DNA of 64,000 nt from Streptomyces sp. Tu6071. GTDB lineage: Bacteria; Actinomycetota; Actinomycetes; Streptomycetales; Streptomycetaceae. The stretch lies in contig NZ_CM001165.1 of assembly GCF_000213055.1 (NCBI RefSeq), forward strand, positions 682,001 through 746,000, read 5' to 3'. A program made the position numbers and the translations under genes. Each line of letters opens with the position of its first letter. Positions within the stretch are counted from its first letter, which is position 1. This document shows positions 17,088-25,815 of this stretch, piece by piece. Under the pieces are notes generated by a model that saw nothing but the letters and a program-made list of their open reading frames with translations, was not told the DNA's origin and made no database searches.

Positions 17088-17807
17088 TCAGGCGGGGAAG
17101 CGGCCCGCGATCAGGGAGTCGCCCGCCGCACGGCTGTGGGCTCCCATCAGTGCGGCGGCCAGGTCGCCGTCACCGGAGGCGATCGCCTCGTAGATCGCGC
17201 GGTGCTGCTGGTAGCGCTCCTCGACGGCGGCGCGGCGGTCCCCGCCGATCTCGGAGAGGACGGCGCCGCGCCGCTCGTCGGTGCCGAAGGCGTCGACCAT
17301 GTCGAGCATGTGCAGCAGCGTCGCGTTGCCGCTCGCGCGGTCGACGAGCGCGTGGAAGGCGCGCATGCGCTCCAGGATCTCCTCGATCGCCGCCCGCTCC
17401 TCCTCACCGCCCGCCTCGATCCCGGCGGCGCGGGCGAGCAGCGCGTCCGCCCCGTCGAGCGCCGCGCGCATGGCCCGCCGTTCGGCGGCCGTCGACTTCT
17501 CGGCCGCGAGCCGGGCCGCGAGCGCGCGGAGCGAATCCCCGATCAGGGTGAACTCCCGCAACTCCTCGGCCGCGAACTTCGCGATCCGCACGGAGCGCGG
17601 CCCCGTCCGCTCGACGAGGCGGTCCTGCTCCAGGCGCCGCAGGGCCTCCCGTACGGGCGTCGCGCTGATGTCGAGCGATTCGGCGAGCCCCCGCTCCGTC
17701 ACCTTCTGCCCGCGCACGAGGTCCCCGGAGACGATCGCGTCACGGATCGCGGCGTAAGCCTGGTCGCCCAGCGTCTCGGAAGCGGCGAGGTGAGGTAGCT
17801 GTCCCAT
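17088..17807 (-). CDS. FadR-subfamily GntR regulator (FCD domain)
   Basis: A 239-residue repressor. The N-terminal winged helix (residues about 10-75) includes GDQAYAAIRDAIVSGDLVRGQKV and SATPVREALRRLEQDRLVER. The C-terminal all-helical FCD domain contains MRAFHALVDRASGNATLLHMLD, QHRAIYEAIASGDGDLAAALM and a final HS motif that provides metal-ligand histidines in this group. It is first gene of the operon and probably autoregulated through the TTTGCTACAGC element just upstream. The effector is likely the transported compound or an intermediate. Confidence 0.93.
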   Translation of the reverse strand: MGQLPHLAASETLGDQAYAAIRDAIVSGDLVRGQKVTERGLAESLDISATPVREALRRLEQDRLVERTGPRSVRIAKFAAEELREFTLIGDSLRALAARLAAEKSTAAERRAMRAALDGADALLARAAGIEAGGEEERAAIEEILERMRAFHALVDRASGNATLLHMLDMVDAFGTDERRGAVLSEIGGDRRAAVEERYQQHRAIYEAIASGDGDLAAALMGAHSRAAGDSLIAGRFPA

Positions 17808-17820
17808 GGGCAGTACCGTA

Positions 17821-17831
17821 TTTGCTACAGC
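17821..17831. promoter_or_regulatory. Candidate GntR operator half-site before its own gene
   Basis: TTTGCTACAGC, 14 bp upstream of the regulator ATG, repeats the element found before the transporter (TTTGCTATAGC) with a single C/T change. No clear inverted partner is visible here. Confidence 0.5.
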
Positions 17832-17879
17832 ATTCGTGTCAAGGGGTCGCTCACCGCCGGAGCGGGGGCGACCTGTGTT

Positions 17880-18095
17880 TCAGGGCCTGCGGTCGCTCCT
17901 GGGCGGGACGATCGCGTTGTGCACGAAGTGGGAGCCGTACTGGGAGCGGTTGGCCCGCACCTCGCGGCGGGCCTTCTCCTCCAGGCGCAGGCCCTCGGCG
18001 TGCTCCGTCCTGGAGTAGGGGCGCCACAGCACCTTGACGACGAGCGCGACGGCGAGGAGCACCATCGTTCCGAGCAGGATTCCGATCGTGGCCAT
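17880..18095 (-). CDS. Small single-pass membrane protein
   Basis: A 71-residue protein starting at ATG 18095, with an N-terminal helix IGILLGTMVLLAVALVVKVLW (residues 3-23) followed by a charged cytosolic tail (EHAEGLRLEEKARREVRANR) that could form a short coiled coil. A GGGGG stretch lies upstream as a possible ribosome binding site. Length, single helix and codon use fit a real small gene, but I recognise no family and no functional link to the GntR gene or the ABC exporter beside it. Confidence 0.6.
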   Translation of the reverse strand: MATIGILLGTMVLLAVALVVKVLWRPYSRTEHAEGLRLEEKARREVRANRSQYGSHFVHNAIVPPRSDRRP

Positions 18096-18195
18096 GACGG
18101 GTCCCCCTGATCTCCCCCGCGTCCCCGAGGAGCCGCGTCGCACCCCCGTACGGGGTCACCCAGGGTATCCCCGGCCCGGAACCCCGGCAATCCCC

Positions 18196-20169
18196 TCAGC
18201 GCGCCCCCTCCTCCCCCGCCGCCTCCGGCGGACGGGCCGTCACCTGATAGGCGAGCAGGTCACGGAACTGGCCCGGACGCCGCGAGAGTTCCTCGTACGT
18301 GCCCTCCTGCACGATCCGCCCCTCGTCGAGCACCACGATCCGGTCCGCCACGGCCACGTTCGTGATGCGGTGCGTCACGAGGAGCACCACGCGCTCCCGC
18401 GCGAGCCCGCGCAGCCGCTGGAAGATCCGGTACTCGGCGCGCGGGTCGAGGTTCGCCGTGGGTTCGTCGAGCACGAGGAGTCCCGCCTCGCGGAAGAAGG
18501 CCCGCGCGAGCGCGATCCGCTGCCACTGTCCGCCGCTCAGCTCCTCTCCCCCGAGCCACTCGCGCGCGAGCAGCGTGTCGAGCCCCGCGCCGAGCCCCGC
18601 CACGACCTCGTCGGCCCCCGCCGCCTCGCACGCCTCGCGCACGGCCGCGTCCCCGCGCGGCGACGGCTGCCCGAGCGTGACGTTCTCGCGCACGGTCAGC
18701 GGCCACTGCGCGTAGTCTTGCGGTACGAGCGCGACGCGCCGCCACAGCGCCTGCGGATCGGCGCCCGTCGTCGGCTCCCCGTCCCACAGGATCTCGCCGC
18801 CGGTCGGCAGGTAGAGGCCGCTCACGAGCTTCGAGAGCGTCGACTTGCCCGAGCCGTTGTAGCCGACGAGGGCCGTGACCTCGCCGCGCCGCAGCGTCAG
18901 CGACACGTCGGTCAGCGCGTCGGTGTCCTTGCCCGCGTACCGGTGCGTCACGCCTCGTACCTCGATGGCCTCGGGCGCCCTCGGGTCCCGCTCGCCGCGC
19001 CGCATGCGGTGGCCGCCCGCGAGGTCCAGGAAGTCGCGCCAGTCGTCCATGTAGAGCCCGGTGCGCATGGCGCGCGCGCCGATCGCGACGAGGCCGCGCA
19101 CGGACTGGCCCGAGGTCTGGAGCGCGAAGACCGCGGTGCCCGCGTGCCCCACGCTGATCCGCCCGGTCGCGAGGAGCACCACGACCGCGCCCCACACGAG
19201 CGCCGAGCCCGCGCCGCCGCACACCGCGCCCACGAGCGACATGCGCGCGCCCTTGTCGGCGGCGGCCCGGTCCTCGCGGTTGATCCGCAGGACCGTCTGC
19301 CGGTAACGGCCGCTCAGGAAGCCGGACATGGTCCCGGCCCTGATCTGGTCGGCCGCGTACCGCGTGTAGATGTGCCAGCGCAGCACCGAGAGCAGGCGCA
19401 TGTCGCCGTTGTTGCGCATGTTGGCGAGGTAGCGCACACGCGCGGCGCTCACCTGGGCGAGCGCCTGCGGCAGGCTCGCGAGGACGAGCAGCGGCAGGAG
19501 CGCCAGGTGCACCCCGGCGAGCACGACGGCCCCCGCGACGAAGGAGGCCGCCGAGGCGATGAGGTCCTGGCCCTCGTCGATCAGCTCACCGGTCACCTGC
19601 GCGCCCCGGTCGGCCGCCTCCCGGTCGCGGTTGAAGGCGGGGTCGTCGTACGCGGCCAGCTCGACCTCCGCGCACGCCGCGAGGAGCATCTGCTCGGCCT
19701 CGCGCGACATGAGCGGCCCGAGCCGCGAGGAGAGCCACACCACGGTGATGCCGAGCAGGGCCCGTACCCCCGCGGCGGCGGCGAGCAGCGCGACGGACGG
19801 CCACGCGTCGAGCAGCCGCTCGTACACGTCCCCGCCGGTGAGCAGCGCGGTCAGCGTCCCGCTGATGGCCACGAGGCCCAGCGCCTGCATCACCCCGGCC
19901 CCGGCCTGGCACACGAGCAGTCCCACCGTCGCGCGCCGGTCGACGCGCCACGCGAGCGCGAGCGAGCGCCGTACGAGCACGGGCAGCCGACGAGCCATGT
20001 CCCGCATCCGGATCGTGCGTCCGGCGGCCTCCTTGCTGCCGCTGAGATCCACGTACCGCATGAGCGGGGTGGGAGCGGGGTCCGGCTCCCCCGTCCGCGC
20101 CTGCGGCACGCCCTCCCCGGTCGCCTGTGACACCTCGGCCAAAGCACCCTCCCGAAGCCCGTGCGCCAC
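18196..20169 (-). CDS. ABC transporter, fused permease-ATPase (exporter type)
   Basis: A 657-residue half-transporter: about six helices over residues 45-330, then an ATPase domain with Walker A GYNGSGKST, signature LSGGQWQRIALARA, Walker B LLVLDEPTANLDP and switch His in LVTHR. It would work as a homodimer in the membrane. The annotated ATG (20169) has no good ribosome binding site. A TTG at 20142, 5 bases after GGGAGG, is an attractive alternative start (648 residues). The signature SGGQWQR is seen in peptide/bacteriocin-export-like ABC proteins of actinomycetes, but no peptide gene is visible nearby. Substrate unknown. Confidence 0.9.
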   Translation of the reverse strand: MAHGLREGALAEVSQATGEGVPQARTGEPDPAPTPLMRYVDLSGSKEAAGRTIRMRDMARRLPVLVRRSLALAWRVDRRATVGLLVCQAGAGVMQALGLVAISGTLTALLTGGDVYERLLDAWPSVALLAAAAGVRALLGITVVWLSSRLGPLMSREAEQMLLAACAEVELAAYDDPAFNRDREAADRGAQVTGELIDEGQDLIASAASFVAGAVVLAGVHLALLPLLVLASLPQALAQVSAARVRYLANMRNNGDMRLLSVLRWHIYTRYAADQIRAGTMSGFLSGRYRQTVLRINREDRAAADKGARMSLVGAVCGGAGSALVWGAVVVLLATGRISVGHAGTAVFALQTSGQSVRGLVAIGARAMRTGLYMDDWRDFLDLAGGHRMRRGERDPRAPEAIEVRGVTHRYAGKDTDALTDVSLTLRRGEVTALVGYNGSGKSTLSKLVSGLYLPTGGEILWDGEPTTGADPQALWRRVALVPQDYAQWPLTVRENVTLGQPSPRGDAAVREACEAAGADEVVAGLGAGLDTLLAREWLGGEELSGGQWQRIALARAFFREAGLLVLDEPTANLDPRAEYRIFQRLRGLARERVVLLVTHRITNVAVADRIVVLDEGRIVQEGTYEELSRRPGQFRDLLAYQVTARPPEAAGEEGAR

Positions 20170-20313
20170 GAAGCGGCGCCGGCCGAGTCTGGCCCGGCGA
20201 CCGGGGGCGCGGGCAGTGCCCGACGGGGTCGCGCGGAGGCAGTCGGCGCGGTGTTCACGCCTCCGCGCGCCCCGGCGGGGACGACGGGCGGCCCGTTCCT
20301 CGCGCTGAGCAGC

Positions 20314-20347
20314 GGCGGGGCCCTCGCCGCGCGGTGAGGGCCCCGCC
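20314..20347. terminator. 12-bp stem terminator
   Basis: GGCGGGGCCCTC (20314-20325) and GAGGGCCCCGCC (20336-20347) form a perfect stem with a 10-base loop. It lies 22 bp downstream of the stop of the secreted 172-residue protein on the minus strand. Confidence 0.75.
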
Positions 20348-20368
20348 CCGCCCCGTACAACCCCGGGG

Positions 20369-20887
20369 CTACCAGCCCGCCTTCGCGCCGTCGTACGCCT
20401 TGCGGCAGTCGGCGTTCGTGGCCTCGGTGGAGAGCTTCCGCATGGCGTTCTTCCACACCTTCTTGGCCACCTTCTCCAGTCCGCGCGTCTTCTCGGGGAT
20501 CTGCGGCGCGAACTTCTTGAGCGTGCCGACGGAGGAGGCGGCGAACTTGACGCACGCCCCTCCCCCGGCCTTCTGGTAGCGGTTGTCCAGGTCCGTCGCC
20601 ACCGCCTGCCCGTTCGCGGTGGCCCAGTTGTTCCACGCCGTGCAGGCGGGCTGGGTGAACGCTTCCTGGTCCGCCTCGCTCAGCGCCCCGACCTCGTCGA
20701 ACAGCGCGGTCTTCGCCTTCTCGGGCACGGTGAAGTACGTGACGGGGAACTTGTCGAGCGTCTTCAGGAGGGCGTCCTGGCAGGCGGGCGGCAGGGGGGC
20801 GGCGTGCGCGGAGGGGGTGGTGAGCACGGAGGCGGAGAGGACGGCGGCGGCGAGAAGGGTGCGGCGGAGGGGGCGGCGAAGGGCCAT
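20369..20887 (-). CDS. Secreted protein of unknown function
   Basis: A 172-residue precursor with a clear Sec signal peptide (RRPLRRTLLAAAVLSASVLT..., cleavage predicted SAHA|AP near residue 30). The mature part is helical and Lys-rich and has four Cys (CQDALL, ACTAW, GACVKF and DCRKAYDGAK near the end), able to form two disulfides, plus several Trp. The ATG follows AAGGAG. The gene is flanked by its own terminator and is probably monocistronic. I do not recognise a family; the cysteine spacing recalls small extracellular helical proteins only in a general way. Confidence 0.8.
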   Translation of the reverse strand: MALRRPLRRTLLAAAVLSASVLTTPSAHAAPLPPACQDALLKTLDKFPVTYFTVPEKAKTALFDEVGALSEADQEAFTQPACTAWNNWATANGQAVATDLDNRYQKAGGGACVKFAASSVGTLKKFAPQIPEKTRGLEKVAKKVWKNAMRKLSTEATNADCRKAYDGAKAGW

Positions 20888-21040
20888 GGCGGTGTGCTCC
20901 TTGGGGAGGGGTGGTGGTGCCCCGGCCGGGCGCGACGGTGCGCGGCCGGGACGTTCGCCGGTCGGGATGGGGACCGGTGAGATGTGTGCGCCGGTTGGTG
21001 CGGGACCGGTCGGGCGTGCGCCGGTCGCCCGCGTGAGCGG

Positions 21041-21868
21041 TCAGGGGCGGGCGGGGGCGGGGGTGGCCGGGGCGCCGTCGGGTGCGGGGCGGCGGGGTGC
21101 GCGGCGGGCGGGGAGCGCGTCGCGGGTGCGTCGGCGGAAGACGAGGAAGGCGCAGGACACGGCCGCCGCGCACCACAGGATCTGGATGCCCAGCCCCTGG
21201 AGGGAGGAGTCGGTCGAGAAGGCGGCGGCCATGCCCGCCTGCACCGCCCCGTACGACGGCAGGAAGCGTACGAGGGTGCTGTCGGAACCCGAGCTGGACA
21301 GCGGGTTCTGGAGGGCGACGTCGAGGATGCTGATCATGAGGATGGCGAACATCCCCTCCACCTCGTGCCGGAGGACCGATCCGAAGACCACGCCGAGCGC
21401 GCCGTACGTCAGGGCGGCCCAGAAGAGCGCGGCGGTGAGGAGGAGGGGCTGCCGGGGGGACCAGGCCAGGCCCGTGACAGCCGTCGCGTAGCCGGAGATC
21501 GCGGCGCAGACCAGGGTCAGCGCGGAGAGTTTGGCGAGCACGAGGTGGAAGCGGGGGTAGCCCGCCATCGCCAGGCGCCGGTCGAAGGCGCCGCCCGTGA
21601 ACGTGGCGGCGAACATCATGAACCCGGCGATCAGGGTGACGGCGTTGAGCGCCCCGGTGATCTGCGTCAGGTGGTTGCCCGCGGGCGAGAGGACCTGCCC
21701 CGTGGCGCGGAGCCGGAAGGGCGCCGGGCGGTCGGGGATGGTGACGTAGGCGAGGGTGATCCAGGTGGGGATGTAGAGGGCCACGAGCAGCATGGCGAAG
21801 CGGTTGCGGGCGTGGCCGGTGAGCGCGTACCGGGTGGCGGTGGCGAACAGCGAGAGGTGTCCGCTCAC
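21041..21868 (-). CDS. ABC-2 type permease subunit
   Basis: A 275-residue membrane protein with about six helices (e.g. FAMLLVALYIPTWITLAYVTI, VTLIAGFMMFAATFTGGAFD, LTYGALGVVFGSVLRHEVEGMF). The GTG start at 21868 overlaps the stop of the upstream ATPase gene (GTGA), which fixes the start and shows translational coupling. The hydrophilic, Pro/Arg-rich C-terminal tail is cytosolic. With the adjacent ATPase it forms a simple export system of the ABC-2 type. It is the last gene of the leftward arm of the PUFA-synthase-like cluster and probably moves the lipid product across the membrane. Confidence 0.85.
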   Translation of the reverse strand: MSGHLSLFATATRYALTGHARNRFAMLLVALYIPTWITLAYVTIPDRPAPFRLRATGQVLSPAGNHLTQITGALNAVTLIAGFMMFAATFTGGAFDRRLAMAGYPRFHLVLAKLSALTLVCAAISGYATAVTGLAWSPRQPLLLTAALFWAALTYGALGVVFGSVLRHEVEGMFAILMISILDVALQNPLSSSGSDSTLVRFLPSYGAVQAGMAAAFSTDSSLQGLGIQILWCAAAVSCAFLVFRRRTRDALPARRAPRRPAPDGAPATPAPARP

Positions 21869-22806
21869 GTCACCTCCCCCGCACGCGGGTCCTGGCGGGT
21901 CAGCCTGCCCTCGCGCAGGCGCCACAACTCGTCGAGCCTGCCCGCGTCGTAGGCCAGGTGCGAGACGACGAGCACGGAGCGCCCGGCGTCGCGCAGCGCG
22001 CCCGCGAGTTCCCAGAAGCGCAGGTAGGTCTCCCAGTCGAAGCCCTGGTAGGGCTCGTCGAGGAGGAGGACGTCCGGGTCGTGCATGAGTGCCAGGGTCA
22101 GGTTCAGTTTCTGCCGGGAGCCGCCGCTGAGCAGGCCCGCGCGCTCGTCGAGGTACTCGGTGAAGGCCAATGTCTCCAGCACCTCGTGGGCCCGGCGCAG
22201 GTCCGGGAGACGGAAGGCGGCGCGGAAGAGATCGAGGTGCTGGCGGACCGTGAAGGCGTCGTCGAGGACGACGGTCTGCGGGCAGTAGCCGAGGCTGCCC
22301 CGGCGCCCGACCGTGCCGCGATCGGGTCGCAGCTCGCCGGAGAGCGCCTTCAGGAGGGTCGACTTCCCCGCGCCGTTCTCGCCCACGATCCCGGCGAGCA
22401 CGCCGGGGCGCAGGGCGAAGTCGATTCCGCGCAGGACGCGGCGCCGCCGGTAGGAGTGGTGCAGGCTGCCGACCTTCAGCAGGGCCCCGGCTCCGGGCGG
22501 GCCGTCGCGGCTTTCCGGCGGGGCGGCGGGTTCGGGCGGAGCGGGGGGTTCGGGCAGCGCGGGGGGTTCGGGCAGCGCGGGGGGTTCGGGCGAGACGGCT
22601 TCGGGCGGAGCGGGGGGTTCAGACAAGGCGGCTTCGGCCGGGCCAGCGGTTTCCGGCGGGGCGGCACGTTCGGACGAGGCGGCGGGTTCCAACGGGCCGG
22701 CGGTTTCCGGCCGACCGATGTCCTCCGGCCGGACCGAGCCTTTTGACCGGCCGGCGGTTTCCAGGAGGCCGCCGCGCCCGCGCCCGCCCTGGTGCGTCCA
22801 CCTCAT
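21865..22806 (-). CDS. ABC transporter ATP-binding protein with Pro-rich N-terminal extension
   Basis: A 313-residue protein. The ATG at 22806 overlaps the stop of the WS/DGAT-like gene (ATGA). The ATPase domain starts near residue 113 (LLKVGSLHHSYRRRRVLRGID) with Walker A GENGAGKST, LSGGSRQKLNLTLALMHDPDVLLLDEP and switch His in VVSHL, all intact. The first ~110 residues are not part of the normal fold. They are low-complexity Pro/Glu/Ala repeats (units such as PPALPEP and PPAPPEP) encoded by an 18-bp tandem repeat. The partner is the ABC-2 permease encoded immediately downstream. Confidence 0.9.
   Translation of the reverse strand: MRWTHQGGRGRGGLLETAGRSKGSVRPEDIGRPETAGPLEPAASSERAAPPETAGPAEAALSEPPAPPEAVSPEPPALPEPPALPEPPAPPEPAAPPESRDGPPGAGALLKVGSLHHSYRRRRVLRGIDFALRPGVLAGIVGENGAGKSTLLKALSGELRPDRGTVGRRGSLGYCPQTVVLDDAFTVRQHLDLFRAAFRLPDLRRAHEVLETLAFTEYLDERAGLLSGGSRQKLNLTLALMHDPDVLLLDEPYQGFDWETYLRFWELAGALRDAGRSVLVVSHLAYDAGRLDELWRLREGRLTRQDPRAGEVT
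22526..22625. repeat. 18-bp in-frame tandem repeats in the ABC ATPase gene
   Basis: Units close to GGTTCGGGCAGCGCGGGG recur several times, with variants GGTTCGGGCGGAGCGGGG. The period of 18 keeps the reading frame and yields the Pro/Glu/Ala repeats in the N-terminal extension. Confidence 0.85.
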
Positions 22807-24119
22807 GCGGTGTCCGCGGGGGTGGTGGCCGCGTCGAGTTCCGCGACGGCCTCTTCCCACAGCCCGGGCAGGCTCTCCGCTCCCGGCAGCGCGCGGTCGG
22901 TCACGAAGGACACGTCCGCCCAGGTGCCGAAGAGCGAGAGGCCGACGCCGAAGAGGTGTCCGGGCAGGAGGAGCGGGAGGAGAGCGGTGCCCGTCACCGT
23001 GGTGCCGCCGAGGGCACCTTCCTCGGCGAGGGGCATCGAGGTGGCCAGGATGTCGGTGACGCGCGAGGAGAAGATCCCGCGCATGTACCAGGCGGTCGGG
23101 CGGTCGGGCATGAACCGCACCACGTCCTGCACGGCCTGCCGCCACGGCTCGGTCCGCAGCCGCGCGGTCGTCTCGGTGACCCGCCGCAGGCGCCACAGCG
23201 CTACGTCCCGCTCCTCGCGGCCCCCGGCCGCGGGCGCGGGGGCGCGCACGGGGAGGCGGAGCGGCAGGGCGAAGCAGCGGTTGCCCCAGGTCTGTTCCTC
23301 CTCCCCGCGCCGGGCGTCGAGGGGCACCAGTGCCGAGACGCGCGGCAGCGGTACGCCCGTCCTCGTCGACCAGGCGGACAACGCTCCGGCCAGCGCCGCG
23401 AGGTGGGCGTCGTGCGCGGAGCCGCCACGCGCGTCGCCGATCCGCCGCAGGGTGTCCAGGGGGACGCGGCCCCGCCACAGCCGCCTGTCGCCCGTCGGCG
23501 TGTACGGGAGGACCGGTCCGCGGCGACGGGTGGTGAACGCCGTGAGCGCGGCGCGCGCGGCGAGGCCCGCCGCGCGCGCGACCCGGGGCGGCGCTCCGCT
23601 GCCGGTGCGCTGCCGGGGCACGGGGCGGGCGGAGGGTTCTCCGCCGCTCAGCAGCGTGCGGAAGGCGAGCGCGGCGGCGGAGCCGTCCTGGCAGGCGTGC
23701 TGGAAGCGGTAGCAGATGGCGTATGCGTCGGGCGCGTGCCCGTGGACGAGCCAGATCCCCCAGCGCGCCCCGGCGGGGAAGGGCGCGTTGAGTGCCGTGT
23801 CCAGGGCGTGTTCCTCCTGGTCCGGGCCCTCGGCGACGGCCTCGTGGACGTGCCGTTCGACCGTGAAGTCCGCGTCGGTCACCCAGCGGGAACGCCGCGC
23901 CCCGCCCTCCACGCGGCTCGTGAAGAGCGGGAGCCGAGGCAGGCAGAGGCTCACGTAGGCGCGCAGTTCGTCGAGGGTCGGTGGGGGGCCGCTCAGGTAG
24001 GCGACGCCGCCGGAGTCCCAGCGCACGTCGGGGCGGGTGCGCTCCAGGTCGAGGAAGGCGCGGTCCACGGAGTGGGCGGGGTGGCGGAGGGCCGGGACGG
24101 AGGTGGTGGACGTGGGCAT
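22803..24119 (-). CDS. WS/DGAT-like acyltransferase (condensation-domain superfamily)
   Basis: A 438-residue protein with the two-lobed layout of wax ester synthase/diacylglycerol acyltransferases. The N-terminal MPTSTTSVPALRHPAHSVDR corresponds to the usual start region of the family. The active-site segment reads YRFQHACQDGSAAAL, that is QHxxxDG in place of the canonical HHxxxDG, keeping the second His (general base) and the DG. The C-terminal lobe has EQTWGNRCFALPLRLPV (the family GN motif region) and TDILATSMPL. It probably transfers an acyl group from CoA or ACP to an alcohol. It is divergent from the reductase-pfa operon and first in the arm with the ABC exporter. Confidence 0.75.
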   Translation of the reverse strand: MPTSTTSVPALRHPAHSVDRAFLDLERTRPDVRWDSGGVAYLSGPPPTLDELRAYVSLCLPRLPLFTSRVEGGARRSRWVTDADFTVERHVHEAVAEGPDQEEHALDTALNAPFPAGARWGIWLVHGHAPDAYAICYRFQHACQDGSAAALAFRTLLSGGEPSARPVPRQRTGSGAPPRVARAAGLAARAALTAFTTRRRGPVLPYTPTGDRRLWRGRVPLDTLRRIGDARGGSAHDAHLAALAGALSAWSTRTGVPLPRVSALVPLDARRGEEEQTWGNRCFALPLRLPVRAPAPAAGGREERDVALWRLRRVTETTARLRTEPWRQAVQDVVRFMPDRPTAWYMRGIFSSRVTDILATSMPLAEEGALGGTTVTGTALLPLLLPGHLFGVGLSLFGTWADVSFVTDRALPGAESLPGLWEEAVAELDAATTPADTA

Positions 24120-24591
24120 GGACGTTCCCGTTCTCGTCGGCCCGCGCGCTCCCGGGGGATGCGGGCAACCGTCCGATGGGGCCGGTGCGCCCGGCGCACC
24201 GGCCCGGTGCGTACCTCCTGGGTTATATCCGGCAGTTGTCGCGCCGGAACCCGTGCGCGCGGCCCCCGGCCGCTGTGACCATCGGTAAGGTGACGGGCCC
24301 GCGCTTCCCTCGCGCCCACGTCAGCCCCTGTGCGCGCCCTCCACGAGGGTGCCGCACCCCGCCGGCGGGGTTCACTCGAAAGGGTGGAGCGGGGGAGGCG
24401 GGCCGGGCGGGCGCCATCGCACCTTCCCGGACGGCCTGTTGAGCCGCTCGCGAGAACGGCTGTTCGTCACCTCCTCCACCTCGCGCTACGTCGTTCGGGT
24501 GAGTTGCGGGACGAGGGCTCCGCTCCCCTCGTCGTCATCTGCGACGGTTCTCCTCGCCACTTCCGCTTCGGAGCCCCTGGGGGTCCAGGCC
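24120..24591. promoter_or_regulatory. Divergent promoter region of the lipid-synthase cluster
   Basis: About 470 bp between the two divergent arms. For the leftward arm a TATAAC -10 (24222-24227, minus strand) lies 16 bp from a TTCCGG -35 (24244-24249). No equally good promoter is visible for the rightward arm. An open frame runs from 24349 to the reductase gene, so part of this stretch could be coding if a more upstream start is used. No regulator gene adjoins. Confidence 0.5.
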
Positions 24592-25815
24592 GTGCATGTC
24601 GCCCTGACCGGCGCGACCGGATTCCTCGGACTCCGGCTGTTGCGCCGACTCCTCACCACTCACCCCTCGTTGACGGTCCTGACCCACGCGGGCTCGGGCG
24701 ACGCCCTCTCCCGCATCACCAGGTTCTTCGCGCTGTCGGGCGCCCCGGAGGAGCTGATCCGGGCGCTCCCCGGCCGCCTGCGCGTGGTGGAGACCTCTCT
24801 GGAGGAGCCGCGCCTGGGGCTGTCGCGGTCCGCCTTCCGCGAACTCGCCGACAGCCTCGGCACGATCTGGCACAGCGCGGGCAGCATCAACCTCGAGGGC
24901 GACCTGGCACACCTGCGCCGCACCAACGTGGAGGGCACCCGGCACGTTCTCGACCTGGCCGCCGCCGGACGGCACGCCCCCCTCGTCCACCACGTCAGCA
25001 CGGCCTTCGTGGCGGGGGCGCGGCGGGAAGGGGTCGCGTACGAGGACGAGCTGAGCGGCTCCCACGGCTTCGAGAACGCCTACGAGCGCTCCAAGTTCGA
25101 GGCGGAGAGGCTGGTACGGGACTGGTCGCGGACGCACGGCCGCCCCGTCCTCGTGCTGCGGCCGAGCATCCTGGTCACCGACCTGCCGCCGGACCCAGAG
25201 CTGCCCACGCACCCTTTGCAGGTCATCGAGCAGATCCTGCGGGACTCGCTGCGCACCACCGGTCACCAGGACGTCCCGGGCGCGGACCGGGCGCGGATGC
25301 GGATGGTGGGGCACCCGTACGGCCACCTGAACCTCATGCCGGTGGAGGAGGCGGCCGACGTCATGGTGCGGCTCTCCGAGCACCACGCGGCGAGGGACCC
25401 CGCGCCGGAGGTCTCCACCCGGGGGGCCACCAACCCGGGAATCACCACCACCCCGGGACCCACCACCCCGGAGGTCACCACCCCGGAGGTCACCGGGCCA
25501 GGATTCGCCACTTCGGGCGGCGTCGCCACGTACCACGTCGTCCACCACCACGACGTCCCCGTCCCGGCCATCGTCGCGCTCCTGGAACGGCTCGTGCCGC
25601 TGGACCTCGACGTCGTCCCCGAGCGGCCCGGGGACGCGACACCGCTGGAGGCCCTGATGGACTTCTACCCGGGCTTCACCTCCTACCTCCGCCACCGCCG
25701 CCGCTTCGACGACACCCGCGTACGGACCCTCTTCGGGGCCCGGCCCTCCGGGTACCGGGTGGATCTCGACTACCTGTGCGCGGGGCTGCTCCGCGGCCGG
25801 CCGGTGCGGGGCTGA
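24592..25815 (+). CDS. Stand-alone thioester / fatty-acyl reductase (NAD-binding_4, extended SDR)
   Basis: A 407-residue NAD(P)H-dependent reductase, expected to release acyl-ACP or acyl-CoA as aldehyde or alcohol. The GTG start at 24592 is chosen because the Rossmann motif ALTGATGFLG follows after three residues; the upstream frame is open but unlike the family. Other motifs are IWHSAGSINL, RTNVEGTRHVLDLA, HHVSTAFVAG and the active-site NAYERSKFEAE (YxxxK). No adenylation or carrier domain is present. A Thr/Pro-rich insert (TTTPGPTTPEVTTPE) near residue 290 is encoded by 15-bp tandem repeats. It is the first gene of the operon with pfaD-, pfaA- and pfaC-like genes. Confidence 0.82.
   Translation: MHVALTGATGFLGLRLLRRLLTTHPSLTVLTHAGSGDALSRITRFFALSGAPEELIRALPGRLRVVETSLEEPRLGLSRSAFRELADSLGTIWHSAGSINLEGDLAHLRRTNVEGTRHVLDLAAAGRHAPLVHHVSTAFVAGARREGVAYEDELSGSHGFENAYERSKFEAERLVRDWSRTHGRPVLVLRPSILVTDLPPDPELPTHPLQVIEQILRDSLRTTGHQDVPGADRARMRMVGHPYGHLNLMPVEEAADVMVRLSEHHAARDPAPEVSTRGATNPGITTTPGPTTPEVTTPEVTGPGFATSGGVATYHVVHHHDVPVPAIVALLERLVPLDLDVVPERPGDATPLEALMDFYPGFTSYLRHRRRFDDTRVRTLFGARPSGYRVDLDYLCAGLLRGRPVRG
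25427..25505 (+). repeat. 15-bp in-frame tandem repeats in the reductase gene
   Basis: ACCACCCCGGAGGTC-like units recur with decay, giving the TTPEVTTPEV insert between the substrate-binding segments of the reductase. The frame is preserved. Confidence 0.75.
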
